From Gigantopelta aegis (lineage: Eukaryota > Mollusca > Gastropoda > Neomphalida > Peltospiridae): 64,000 nt of DNA. Location of the stretch: positions 45,266,188 to 45,330,187 of the forward strand of contig NC_054712.1 in assembly GCF_016097555.1 (NCBI RefSeq), in the 5' to 3' direction. This document shows positions 1 through 10,176 of this stretch, one piece after another. A model generated the notes under the pieces. That model saw only the letters and a program-made list of their open reading frames with translations. It was not told the DNA's origin and did not search any database. Every line of letters begins with the position of its first letter. The first letter of the stretch is position 1. Both the position numbers and the translations under genes were made by a program.

Positions 1-784
1 GCAGAATGATGGATAGAAGTCAACACCAGATCAGGACTATAACAACATCGAGTGTGCCTGCTGCTCAGTTATTGGCAACCTTCTTCACTTGATAATGGAT
101 GGCACCCGATGAAAGTGCTTTCCAAGACATTAGTTAGTCTCATATCAAAACAGAGTATTAATGGCAACCAAGGTGTAGGAAACAGGACATAACTTGTCCG
201 ACTCAACAACTGATTCATAGCCTGACGAGGATATACCATCCTGGACATAAATTATCATTAATAAAAGTTTTTTTTCTGTGTATCCAAATCAGTTTGAAAC
301 CAAATAAGAATAATACAGAAACCGTCCGTGTGAAAAAGAAAGCAAATGATTAATTTTGACAACTATTTTGGATTTTCGTCTAAATTTATATGTTATCTAA
401 CTCTGTTCTAGTGTGTAAAATTGATATATATAGACATCAAAATCATTATCATGCGACAAGCAGAAGCTGCAAAAATACGTGTCTTGATAATGTTGGTATC
501 CATCTTGGATTTCACCACATGGCGAAGTTAGCCCACACATTTGAGAGGGTCACCCCGCCACTTTAATTCAGGAGACTGAAAATATGAAAAACACCTTCAA
601 ACCTTTGTCCCCGTAAATTGGTCACGGAACTGTATTATTTTGTCTCTACTAATATGCCCTAATGGACAAAAAAAGCGAAATAATTCACACCGAAAAACCT
701 TTAGGTGCATACACAAAGTACAAAGTGCATTTGTTTGAAACAGGAACTGTTAAAATTGTTGCAAAACATCAGTTAAAATTTATT
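1..784. other. Gene-free stretch, nothing recognised
   Basis: No open reading frame of note and no repeat family that I recognise. Base composition is AT-rich like the rest of the window. Confidence 0.4.
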
Positions 785-1083
785 TTGTTTAACGACACCA
801 CTAAAGCACATTGATATATTAATCATCAGCTATTGGATGTCAAACATTTTGTAATTTTGACATATAGTCTTAGAGAGGAAACCTGCTGCATTTGTTTCAT
901 TAATATCAAGGGACATTTTATGTGCACCATCCCACAGACAGGATAGCACATACCACGGTTTTTGATATATCAGTCATGGTGCACTGACTAACGAGAAATA
1001 GCCCATTGGGTCCACCGACGGGGATAGATCCATGACCGACCGTGCATCAAACGAGCACTTTACCACTGGGCTACGTCCCGTCC
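785..1083 (-). repeat. tRNA-derived SINE, full length, family A
   Basis: Read on the minus strand, the copy opens with a tRNA-like head (A box TAGCCCAGTGG, B box like GGATCGATCC). It runs through a body that recurs in the window (CACGACTGGTATATCAA-like, then GTGCATATAAAAGATCCC-like) and ends in the tail GTGTCGTTAAAC. The same unit recurs at 10.5, 14.2, 18.6 and 37.6 kb. It is a retroposed SINE and not a tRNA gene, because the head cannot fold into a whole tRNA. Confidence 0.85.
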
Positions 1084-1373
1084 GAAAACATCAGTAGTCA
1101 AAGGCTTGGCAGACCAAGCAGACGACATTCTTACCTAGATATTCAATTTCTCTTTTGAACTAGAGAAAACTGTTTTCTCTGATTATTTTGATATAGTCAC
1201 ACCTGCTACAACACCTTCACCCTCTACTGATCCTACTCTTCCCAGCACATTTAGTCATTCACACAACCCCTGCGCGCGCTGTAACTTCACCGTGGTGCAG
1301 GGGTGTAACATTCTCTTTGAGAATGGCCTTTTGGGTAACCTTGTTGGCCTTGAGGTGCATCCCGTAATGCTAG

Positions 1374-1702
1374 GGGCGGAACGTAGCCCAGTGGTAAAGC
1401 GCTCGCTTGATGCGCGGTGTTTTTGGGGTCGATGGCCTTCTGTGGGCCCATTGGGCTACTTCTCGCTCCAGCCAGTGCACCACGACTGGTACATCAAAGG
1501 CCGTGGTATGTGATATCATGCCTATGGGATGGTGCATATAAAATATTTCTTGATGCTAATCAAAATGAGCTGCCTATGACGTGGCGACAGCGGGTTTCCT
1601 TCCTCAATATCTGTATGGTTCTTAACCACATGTCCGACGCCATATAACTGTAAATAAAATGTGTTGAATGCGTTGTTAAATAAACCATTTCCTTCCTTCC
1701 CA
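1374..1702 (+). repeat. SINE (family B tail) nested in the LINE 5' UTR
   Basis: This is a complete tRNA-headed SINE with A box TAGCCCAGTGG. Its tail is not the family A tail: it reads CCGACGCCATATAACTGTAA and ends GTTGTTAAATAAA, as in the minus-strand copy at 19.1–19.4 kb. Identical 9-bp direct repeats TAATGCTAG lie at 1365–1373 and 1703–1711. They show that the SINE inserted into an existing LINE copy. Confidence 0.85.
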
Positions 1703-1825
1703 TAATGCTAGATGATGGGATCCTGGTGGTTGATTTAGGGGTATATCTACGGGTATGTTTTCTTGCAACACACCATTTTGACCTGTAGTTTAGCCAGACG
1801 GGTGGTCTGGGAGGCTGGTCATGAC

Positions 1826-1901
1826 AAAAAATGAATGAATGAATGAATGAATGTTTAACGACACCGCAGCACGAAAATTACATCGGCTATTGGGTGTCAA
1901 A
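1826..1901 (-). repeat. 5'-truncated LINE 3' tail nested in the LINE 5' UTR
   Basis: This piece of about 76 bp begins with GAATGAATG repeats, then GTTTAACGACACC and CATCGGCTATTGGGTGTCAA. That is the reverse complement of the 3' end of a Jockey-like LINE, whose tail is (ATTC)n. Near-identical 10-bp flanks TGGTCATGAC (1816–1825) and TGGTCACGAC (1902–1911) look like its target duplication. Confidence 0.75.
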
Positions 1902-2189
1902 TGGTCACGACAAGGTCTTGAGCAAACAACCTTTGTTTTGTTTATATTAGTCAATAACAAACATTGTTTGATCTATCATGTGTATGTGTTGCTCTTGGGG
2001 CGGTGGCTAGGGACAATCAGGTGTTTGATTGTTTCATTACCTGATTATATTAATCATTTATCGATGGCATGATTGTCTGGTGTTCCATGTCCCCATGTTG
2101 GACTTCGTGGTGGGTGTTGAGCATGGCTGATTAATTATTTTCCCTATATTGTGGCTTCAAACCATTCTCAAACTCTTGATGGGACCCTG

Positions 2190-3268
2190 AAAATGGTCCA
2201 CACCGAGGTTTCAGATTATTAATCATCTAATGATGAATCTATGATTACTTCTTCAAATGCGAAAAAATTGAAGGTGTTAATGTCAGATTCCTGGCCGAGG
2301 TTTGTGGTCATCAGTTCGTCTGGTGACGAAGTCTTGAAGATGTTATCACCTTTTGCTGTGCAGAATGGGCTTGTTGGCTTAGCTGGCGAGCCAAAAACTG
2401 TAAATGAAATGGACCGTTGTTGGTGGAATGGAGCATTGAGAGTCATTCTAAGTGCTTTTTGAAATCAATCCGTTTTTGCAATGTCCGTATCATTGTAACG
2501 CCACATTCCTCCCTAAACACATCAAAGGGGGTGATCCGGTCTCGTGACTTGGAAGTTGTACGCGATGACGAAATTTGTGAAAATTGGTCATCACAGGGCG
2601 TTTTTGCTGTCAGGTGGATAAAGGTTCGTATGCATAATGAATTAGTTCCTACGAATACCATTATCATAACTTTTGGAAAGCCAATCCTTCCGCAGTGTAT
2701 TAAGGCTGGATATTTAAATATTCCTGTTGAGCCTAAACATACCAAACCCTTGCATTGTTTTAAATGTTAGCCGTATGGTCATGGACAAAACACTTGTCAA
2801 AATAAACTGACTTGAGCTCGTTGTGGTCAGGCTGATCATGAGAGCTAGTCATGCAATAAAGACATCAGCTGCATCAATTGCAAGGGAAGTCACTTTGCAT
2901 ACTCGTGAGGGTGTGCAAGGTGGAAGTTGGAAAAAGGGTTCAACAGGTAAACGTTGAAAAACGCTTGTCTTTTCCTGAAGCCAGGTAACTGGTGGAGGCC
3001 ACAGCTCCTGTCACTGCAGGTCAGACATATGCTGCTGCTGCTAAGGTCTCTACCAGAAGCGTGTCAATACTGATATAGCATGGCGTTATGAGGAAAGTAA
3101 ATATAAAAAGCTTTCGGATATTGAAAAGACTGAAAAACAGATAGCAAAACAATTTCAGAAACAACATGAAGCTGGTAAAAAAATGAAAGATCTTGTTGAA
3201 AAACAGAAAGAACGTACGTCAGTTCAAGTGTCTTTCGATTCTGCGAATCCATCAAATAGCAATACGTA
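2190..3268 (+). pseudogene. LINE ORF1 (nucleic-acid-binding protein) remnant
   Basis: Three reading-frame blocks carry ORF1 of the Jockey-like LINE. An N-terminal part (about 2241–2440) contains SWPRFVVISSS. A central RRM-like part (about 2440–2770) contains LVPTNTIIITF and PILPQCIKAGYLNIPV and ends in the first zinc-knuckle cysteines CFKC. A lysine-rich coiled-coil tail (about 3090–3268) closes it. A frame change near 2440–2462 and a stop at 2768–2770, right after CFKC, break the ORF. The knuckle continues past the stop (YGHGQNTC). The protein would have bound LINE RNA; this copy cannot make it. Confidence 0.75.
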
Positions 3269-3366
3269 ACCCTTTTGGTCCTTTGTCGATGGATGTTTGT
3301 GATGACCTGGTTGATTCACGACCTAAGGCAAAAGAAAGATAAAAATAAACTCCATACTTCCACCCA

Positions 3367-4115
3367 ATGGCAAATGCATTGTTACAGTGGAACTACCGTG
3401 AGTGTATGCCCAATTTTGATGAATTAAGTATTTTAATTTAAAAATATGATCCTCTTGCAGTGTGCCTTCAAGTAACTTTCTCGAAGGACACTGATCTTAT
3501 TACTACAGTATGAGAGGATTTAACCTCTATCATAAATTTCAAAAAACTGAAATTAGAGCAGCTGGGGTTGTTTCCATTCTTGTTGATGACAACATTCCTC
3601 AGAGTATAGTAACATTAAATAGTGATTTACAAGGTGTGGCTGTAAAAGTCACCGCTCATAAAACTATTACTCTATATTCAGTTTATTTAACATTTTTTGT
3701 TTTACTCCTAGAGATCTACAAGATCTTATTAACCATCTCCCTAATCCGTTTATTAAAGTGGGAAATTGTAATGGTCACCACACTTTGCGTGCATATGAGG
3801 GTGTCAATATTAGAGTTAAACAATTCGAAGACTTAATTCTCAAAAATGACTTAATTTTATGTAATGATAAAAGTCATACATATTTTAATTCTGCAAGTGG
3901 TTTTTTCACATCCATCTATTTAACTCTTTCTAGTCTGTCACTTTTAGTTGATTTCTCCTGGAAATTTGGTCGAGACCCTTGTTGTAGTGACCATTTTCCA
4001 ATTATTTTGGAGAATGATGGACCTCTATTACACTGAAAGGATTTAAAGAGGGAAGTTTGCAAAAGCAAACTGGAATCAGTTTAGGCATCTGTGCAGCACT
4101 CGTCTGCAATAATTT
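3367..4115 (+). pseudogene. LINE ORF2 apurinic-like endonuclease remnant
   Basis: ORF2 begins at the ATG at 3367 (MANALLQWNYR, typical of this family). It is read in several frames: KYDPLAVCLQVTF near 3440, RGFNLYHKFQ near 3515, GNCNGHHTLRAYEGVN near 3760, and SDHFPIILENDG near 4000. These are the GDFN-, N- and SDH-type blocks of an AP-endonuclease domain. Stops and frame shifts interrupt it, and the reverse transcriptase is absent. The linker after SDH continues to about 4115. Confidence 0.8.
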
Positions 4116-4451
4116 GCCATCAAACATCTATTATATATATAGAAGTCACTTGCTAAAACACGTTTCATATAATTAGGCCTATATCTATGAAGGATGTATA
4201 CCGAGGTCAGGAAACACCCGAATATGACGTGACATTGTGGGAATCCTTACCCGCATCCATTGTCTGCTTCAGGCAAAAATCGGTCCCGGAACGATTTGTG
4301 CGGAAATGTGTAAATGTGCAGATGCAGAGTCGGACAGGTCTGTTCGCACCAATTGATTTCAATATTATCGAACTTGGCGGACGACGTATAACGAGCGTGG
4401 AAGCGGGAACGGATGAAAAAAACCCCGGTTAAATGTGTTTGCGGCTTAATA
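4116..4451. other. Unassigned stretch with an 81-codon ORF
   Basis: An ORF at 4187–4432 (+) and an overlapping minus-strand ORF (4247–4462) are both open. I recognise neither product. No splice signals or TATA box stand out. It may be part of an unrecognised repeat. Confidence 0.25.
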
Positions 4452-4607
4452 CTTATGTACAATAGTTAGATAATAATACTAATGTGAATAGTTAAGTAAT
4501 AATATTAATGTACAATAGTTAAATAAAACTAATTTGCATTAGTTAAATACTAATACTAATGTGCAATAGTTAAATAATAATATTAATGTGCAATAATTGC
4601 AAAATAA
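4452..4607. repeat. AT-rich minisatellite, about five units of about 30 bp
   Basis: A unit resembling TGTGCAATAGTTAAATAATA recurs about five times with small length changes (last block AATGTGCAATAATTGC). Confidence 0.8.
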
Positions 4608-4689
4608 ACCCTTCCATTTAAAGAGAAAAGTAGCTACAAGACATATGATGAGCGCACTTATCAAAACTATGTTCGGTGATCATACGAAA

Positions 4690-5130
4690 AGGTCATTACT
4701 GGTTAATTAATGCAGCACGATGTCGATGTCGTATGCTAGGACCTCTGGCCACAGTAACAGCTTGAAATCGTCCTGTCATATTCCGAAAATCACGTTTTGA
4801 ACAATTTTTAATTAGCCCAAAAGTGCAACTCCCACGTCTGGACGTGGCAGTGTGAAATGACCACCTGCATCATGTCCCGCACATATTCAGTCGGATTGAG
4901 GTCCGGTGATCCAGTTGGTCTCTCCATTCGCACTATGGCTTCCTGTTGATGAGTCATTAACAATCATAGCATGATGCGAGTGTGCAGTGCCTTTTTCTGT
5001 TACGGATAGCTGCCATAATTTGAGGATGACATGGATATTGGTCTTACCAACCCAGTTGATCCTTTCCAAGGAAATTACTGCTTTGAATAGAAAGCGTATC
5101 TTCCATTCGAGCAAGACAAGATCTGTCACG
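4690..5130 (-). pseudogene. Tc1/mariner transposase, C-terminal remnant
   Basis: On the minus strand, frames from about 5000 to 4690 read IVRMERPTGSPDLNPTEYVRD and then a tail like GRFQAVTVARGPSIRHRHRA. This matches the Tc1 catalytic C-terminus (WPA-SPDLNPIEHVWD, with the last acidic residue of the DDE triad in PTE/PIE) and the terminal GGHTRY-type block. The frames shift at least once, and no terminal inverted repeats are visible. It is a dead plain DNA transposon. Confidence 0.7.
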
Positions 5131-5761
5131 TTTGGTTAACCCTGTTTGTTAACCCTTTATATAGTTTATTTAGCATCAACTTACCATAGCTCAAGATTGG
5201 GAACATAGCGCTCAAAGTAGACGGTTTACAAAAGGCAAACAAATGCATTTTGTCTATCTACGTCATGTGCTTTCTAAAAAAAAAGTGAACTCAACTCCCC
5301 CGAACAGAGAGTGATCACCACTCCAGGTGGTGATTAAAACAAAATACATAGAGAATAACTAGTTAATTATATAGGATATCGACCTTATCCCATGAAGCTA
5401 GAATACGAAATTCCGTGAGGCTTGAACAGGATAAAACTGACATTCTACGTCATTAATTAGCTATTATTGTTATCCTGGAAACCATCGGAAATTATGAAGG
5501 AAAACTACCTTGTACGACGACGTAAGACAAAATACCGATGTTGTTATGTGTCTATTCATGTGCTAGTATATGTTTTTGATAGAACCATCGGTTGAATGAT
5601 AAAATCAATTAAATTCCAATAAGCAAGGCAGTCTATCGACAATTAATCGAATATCTCGCACATCAGTTGTCGAGAAGAAACGTTAGTTTGAAACAAAGAA
5701 CATTCGATCGTTATGTAAAATCGTGGGGGTTTTTACGTTTTAAAAGGTGGCATATTCAATG
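5131..5761. other. Gene-free stretch
   Basis: Nothing recognised except a short perfect hairpin near 5312–5333 (ATCACCAC … GTGGTGAT). This is the 3' flank of the minus-strand gene that follows. Confidence 0.4.
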
Positions 5762-7472
5762 TTAGACAATAGATGCGAATAACAGCTCACTTATATATAT
5801 ATCATAATCCTGTTGACCCACATGCTTTTCCTTTTGATGTATCTCAAATGTTTTACACCTTTCACATTCCTCTTCTCCAAGTTTTGTAAAGCTTATATTC
5901 ATGTCCGACACTTTTTTCCGGTATGTCTCATATGTGCAAAGTCTCGGAGGATTTTGTGCCTTATAATCCTCATACATACAATGAACAGTCACGTCACTTG
6001 GCAGATAGAGTCTATTCGGGGCATGTGGTCTACGATAATGGCTCACTGATGGATTGAAGGAGTTAATGTGATCCTCAATGTCAGCTTTATCCATCTTATG
6101 TGGCCTGTTGGTATGTCGACCCCGTTTATCCTTACTTGCCGTCAGAGATGATGGGGCAGTCGTCTGCATCACCGTAATGATAATTCTATCATTCTTTGGA
6201 TGGTACCCAAGTGTTCCTAGGAAAAACACTTTGCATACTTCCTGCATGTCCCCATTTGCATCGGGGAGCTTGTATCTAAATGTCATGTTGCGCCGGCTAT
6301 CATGTTCTCCTTTTGTGGCACGTGTCTTCCCTGTTCTTAATACGTGTTTGTAAATCATGTCCCGCTTGCCGTTGTATGTCAAACACCAGTACTCCTGCCA
6401 AATCGTCTCCCTCTGCTCCTGGGAAATGCTGCCAGTACATTTTTTCTTACATGCCTCACAACAGGGTTCACGAATCGGCTGTGGTTTGGTTTTTTGCTTC
6501 TTTGGAGCAGGTTCGTCAGACGCATCCTCAGGAACTCCCCCAACAGGATTTGCAGAGGCTACTCGAATATCAGCCTCTTTATCGTTTCCATTGACCTTCT
6601 CAACATCTTGCTGGTGGTTAGAGTTATCAGCTTCATCTTTGTTAGCGTCGTCGTCTACTGAGGTATGGTGCTGTGAGTTGAGGGCAGGCGTTACATCAGG
6701 TATCAAGTCACTACTCTTAATAGGGCCTGGAATGAGCACTTCAAATAACGTTTGGTCAGAAGTGGCTGGGATTTTGAAGTAGGAAGTCTTTACTGTAGGT
6801 ATGTCAGTATCAGGTTCGTTTGGATCGAACTGTATCACATATGTTTTATGGCCACTACCTTCTTGCATATCACTTGAATTAGCTTCTTCAACATCACCCT
6901 GCATTGTTGCAAACAAGGCAGAAGCTGTAGGTATCTCTGTGTGTGTCATTTTTGGAACATGAGCGTCTTCCTCTAAAATTAAAACAAAACACTAATTAAA
7001 TATACTAGTAATTAAGGTGTTGATGCAAGGAATAATTTTGGGGTTGGTGCTTTGAGAAATAGTTAATGTGTTTAATATAATATAGATGGTGTTTATTTCA
7101 ATTGCTGTTTTCATTCGATTAGCGTCAGAAATTGCTCTCAAAAGAATACACTGACCCTTTAATGGGAGGGGTAAAATGAAACAAATTCAAACTGAAATAA
7201 AATGTCAATTGAATATGACTATGCCCTTCTCTTTTTAAGAGTACCTATATATGACTGCAAGTCTTTAACTATAAGAGAAAGGGCGCCCACTACTGGCTTA
7301 AACCCACAACACTGTTTATAATGTTGTGTTGCTGTCATGATCTAAATGTGTAATCAAAGTTTTTAAGACTTCAAAACTACCTACCTTCGTGATAACGACT
7401 TTTGTCTTGATTTTTCTCTTGATTATTCTTGATGGCCATTTTGAGTATAATTTTTCCACGGGAACATGCCAT
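5762..7472 (-). CDS. Two-exon gene of unknown function, transposase-like family
   Basis: Exon 1 is 7472–7385. It starts at ATG 7472 with MACSRGKIILKMAIKNN and ends CACGAAG before donor GTAGGTAG. Exon 2 runs 6972–5762 after acceptor TTTAATTTTAG. The phases join in frame to give EEEDAHVPKM followed by the long ORF, about 430 residues in all. The N-terminal 150 or so residues are acidic and low-complexity, then comes a basic patch (APKKQKTKPQP). Next is a cysteine cluster (CCEACKKKC), a conserved-looking core (VCKVFFLGTLGY, HINSFNPSVSHYRR, RLYLPSDVTV) and a second pair, CERC. This layout resembles a widespread family of uncharacterised animal proteins that I associate with DNA-transposon transposases, but I cannot name it. 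Those proteins are usually longer, so this end may be truncated. A donor-like GTGAGC near 5770 could lead to a further exon. Confidence 0.6.
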
Positions 7473-7530
7473 GCTTCTTTCTGATTTCCGAACAACACAC
7501 AACACACAATTGAGCAGCAAAGAACACACT

Positions 7531-7538
7531 AATTTATA
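7531..7538 (-). promoter_or_regulatory. TATA box of the minus-strand gene
   Basis: TATAAATT on the minus strand lies 59 nt before the ATG at 7472. That is a normal spacing for a start site near 7505 and a short 5' UTR. Confidence 0.55.
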
Positions 7539-7611
7539 CTTTTAATAAGAAAGCTAATAGCGATCTAAATTACCCCTGGGCTAGTCCAAGACTACATTGT
7601 AACACATTGTA

Positions 7612-7679
7612 ACACATGTCAAGACAGTCTTAAGTCAGTTACTGTATAATACACATGATAAGACTGTCTTGACATGTGT
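7612..7679. repeat. Perfect 21-bp inverted repeat in the shared upstream region
   Basis: Arms at 7612–7632 and 7659–7679 (ACACATGTCAAGACAGTCTT and its complement, plus one base) are separated by 26 nt. They lie between two divergent TATA boxes and could form a hairpin or bind a dimer. Confidence 0.85.
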
Positions 7680-8144
7680 AACAAAGTATTTACTCATTCA
7701 TCAGTACAGTGACTGTTGTAATGTTAAATGCACTGCACTCAAAGCATGTGTTACAGAGCAAGACTGCAGTAACTGAAGGCATCATAACATCATACAGGGC
7801 AAGACTGCAGTAAGTACCGATACTGCAGTTTTCCCTTGTTTTGTTAACTAGTTTGCAGATACTGCATATCATATACACTGTTTTCACAGTGAAAGCATGG
7901 TGTTAAGGAATTTATAACTAGCTCATAGGATAACCATTTTCGTCCTAAAGCCAATAGATCCCGTATCTCAATTTCGAAAAATTTGCAGATACTGCACTCT
8001 TCCATTGTAGGGCAGTGTAGAGCACAATAAAGTGTGCACAATAAAGTTGTGCCAGCCTGCTAGGACGCAGATGGGATTAGTTGGAAAAACAATGCTTGAT
8101 TTAGGCTGCTGATTTCCTTTGACTGGCTTCATTTGATTGGTAGG

Positions 8145-8152
8145 TATAAATA
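8145..8152 (+). promoter_or_regulatory. TATA box of the integrase-core gene
   Basis: TATAAATA lies 34 nt before the ATG at 8186 and only 10 nt before the first in-frame ATG at 8162. The spacing favours the later ATG, which also has a strong context (AAAATGG). Confidence 0.6.
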
Positions 8153-8185
8153 TCCTGGTGAATGGTGTTTTCTGTCACTAGCAAA

Positions 8186-9567
8186 ATGGATCTAGAGGAG
8201 ACTTTCAGGCGTTCGCTGTACACGAGTTATGGAGAGAATAAGTGTATCTTGCTACCTGAGGACAAATACATTAAGACTGTTGGCGAGTTGCTGGAAGCCA
8301 CCCAGGCACCCAAGAAATCACTGCATCAGTTTTACTTGCTTAAGAAATATGAACTACTGCAGTGTGGGGACGTTCAAAAGCTCATCAGAAAGAAGCCAAA
8401 CCAGGAACATCCTCTGTACTTCGCTACCATCGAGGAGACCTTTGACATCATCAAGCGCGCCCACATCGCTACTGGTCATGGAGGACGAGACAAGATGATC
8501 AAGGAGATCAACAAGAAGTACGCCAACATCACCCAGGATGCTATTACCTTGTTCAAGTCCATGTGCAGCGAGTGCCAGAGAAAATGGAAATGGACAATTA
8601 CCAAGGGAATTATCGTCAAACCAATCCTGTCTAAGGACTTCAGTTCCAGAGCGCAAGTTGACCTCATCGACATGCAGTCTATGTGCCAAGGTCAACACAA
8701 ATGGATCATGATGTACCAAGACCATCTTACCAAGTTCTGCATTCTGTGTCCTTTCACTTCTAAGCGTGCATCGGAAGTAGCTTATCAGTTGCTACCTTCT
8801 CCTGGGAGCCCCTTCAATACTACAAAGTGACAACAGGTCCGAATTCACAGCGCAAGTTATCACTGAGTTGAAGCAGATGTGGCCTGACCTCGTCATCGTT
8901 CATGGGAAGCCGAGACACCCCCAGAGTCAGGGTTCAGTGGAAAGAGCCAACTGCGACATAAAAGACATGTTGATTGCATGGATGAGTGACAATGACACAC
9001 GGGACTGGACTGTTGGACTCAAGTTTGTGCAATTTCAAAAGAACTCGAGCCATCACACTGGAATCAAGCGTTCTCCCTTTGCTGCTCTGTTTCGTGCCGA
9101 TGCGAAGGTAGGATTGACATCATCCAGCCTCCCCCAAGATGTCATTGCAAGGTTGCAAACTGAAGACGACCTCCTGTCTGCAGTATCCCATCCAAACCCA
9201 GTGGAGCAATCCAGCGAGGAAGCAGAACCTGTACCAGTTTCACCCATCTCTGTACGTCAGGAGGAAATTAGGCTGCAGAGAGAGAGAGAGAGTGCCAGAG
9301 ATGCCCAGTTCCAGCAGGCAGAGAAACCAATTCGATGTGTGTGCTACGACCGTGTATTCACCCTATGATGTCTGTACAGATAAGGACATTTCCCTGCGTC
9401 AAGCTGTGCAACTGGAATCAAGATGCGGTGGACAAGGTTTCACAAGATGTAACTGTGCTGGAAGTAAGAGGTATCAGACAAATCGATGTAAATGCTTCAA
9501 AGCCAGATTAGTGTGCAATTCCCGCTGCCATTCCAACCTGCCATGCATAAACAAGAACTGTTGTTGA
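8186..9567 (+). pseudogene. KRBA2/SCAND3-like integrase-core gene, broken
   Basis: The protein starts MDLEETFRRSLY. A zinc-binding HHCC region (IKRAHIATGHGG … CSECQRKWK, about 8450–8590) precedes an integrase catalytic core with QVDLIDMQSM (about 8655) and the block GKPRHPQSQGSVERAN (about 8905–8955), which holds the last catalytic glutamate. The C-terminus is a cysteine-rich motif (CNCAGSK … NRCKCFKARLVCNSRCHS, about 9440–9530). This order matches the animal family annotated as KRAB-A domain-containing protein 2 or SCAN domain-containing protein 3, descended from integrase-bearing mobile elements (Ginger/gypsy lineage). There are no introns. The coding sequence is spread over three frames, about two breaks, so this copy is treated as a fossil. 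It has a TATA box and a poly(A) signal. Confidence 0.75.
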
Positions 9568-9766
9568 TGAGATCTTTGACTACAGTGATCAATAGACTTG
9601 TTTTGAACTGAGAACTTTGACTGCATTGATCAATAGATTTGTTTTGAACTGAGAACTTTGACTACATTGATCAATAGAATTGTTTTGAACTGAGAACTTT
9701 GACTACATTGATCAATAGACTTATTTTTAATTGAAAACTTGGACTACATTGATCAAAAGATCGTGT
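9568..9766. repeat. 41-bp minisatellite directly after the stop codon
   Basis: Five units (9568, 9609, 9650, 9691 and 9732, the last partial) share ACTTTGACTACATTGATCAA. They would lie in the 3' UTR of the integrase-core gene. Confidence 0.9.
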
Positions 9767-9820
9767 TTGTTCTGCAGTAGTGTATGTGTTGTGTGTTGCA
9801 AATGGTATGTGTTTTGAGCC

Positions 9821-9826
9821 AATAAA
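9821..9826 (+). terminator. Poly(A) signal AATAAA
   Basis: A canonical AATAAA lies 254 nt after the stop of the integrase-core gene, downstream of its minisatellite. Confidence 0.5.
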
Positions 9827-9901
9827 GATTGCCAGCATATTATTGTTTATAGTTATTCATTCAGTCAAATAACAACCTTGTCAATACCATTCTGCACGTT
9901 T

Positions 9902-10060
9902 CAGTTAATCTGTATAAATTAGTGAAGTATATTTCAGGTAATATGTATATTACCTGATTTTTTCAGCTAATATACATATTACCTGAGTAAAACAGGTAAT
10001 ATACATATTAGCTGAAAAAATCAGGTAATATACATATTACCTGATTATACAGATTAACTG
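9902..10060. repeat. Array of four near-palindromes with 29-bp period, bounded by inverted arms
   Basis: Four 22-bp units start at 9935, 9964, 9993 and 10022. Each has arms CAGGTAATAT and ATATTACCTG around a 2-bp centre; unit 2 has one arm change (CAGC), and unit 3 has the mirror change (AGCTG). Outer 15-bp inverted arms (CAGTTAATCTGTATA at 9902–9916, complement at 10046–10060) enclose the set, so the whole 159 bp can fold back. No coding potential. Function unknown. Confidence 0.9.
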
Positions 10061-10176
10061 TAACATATATACTGTGTGAAAGAAGAAATAACAGTACTGC
10101 AGAGCTAATTCAAGTTTGTTATTAGGGTTGTATGTCTGTATAAAGTACAAATATGTACTGTGGTACTGAATGTCAG

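Larger units (their letters stand above)
1263..4115 (+). mobile_element. Jockey-like LINE, old copy, 3' truncated
   Basis: The copy begins with a GC-rich 5' end (CTGCGCGCGCTGTAAC) that also starts the minus-strand copies at about 21.28, 26.07 and 60.62 kb. The 5' UTR runs to about 2150, ORF1 to about 3260, and the ORF2 endonuclease from 3367 to about 4115, where homology stops before any reverse transcriptase. Two later insertions (1374–1702 and 1826–1901) interrupt the 5' UTR. Families of this kind in molluscs are usually annotated as mobile element jockey. The assignment rests on the ORF1 zinc-knuckle style and endonuclease motifs, not on a tree. Confidence 0.8.

Noticed and set aside
785-1083. 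tRNA gene
   Set aside because: A and B boxes are present but belong to a SINE head; no complete cloverleaf, and the unit is repeated with a SINE body.
9902-10060. Possible CRISPR-like array
   Set aside because: The regular palindromic repeats have almost constant 7-bp gaps, not unique spacers, and the setting is an animal genome without cas genes.
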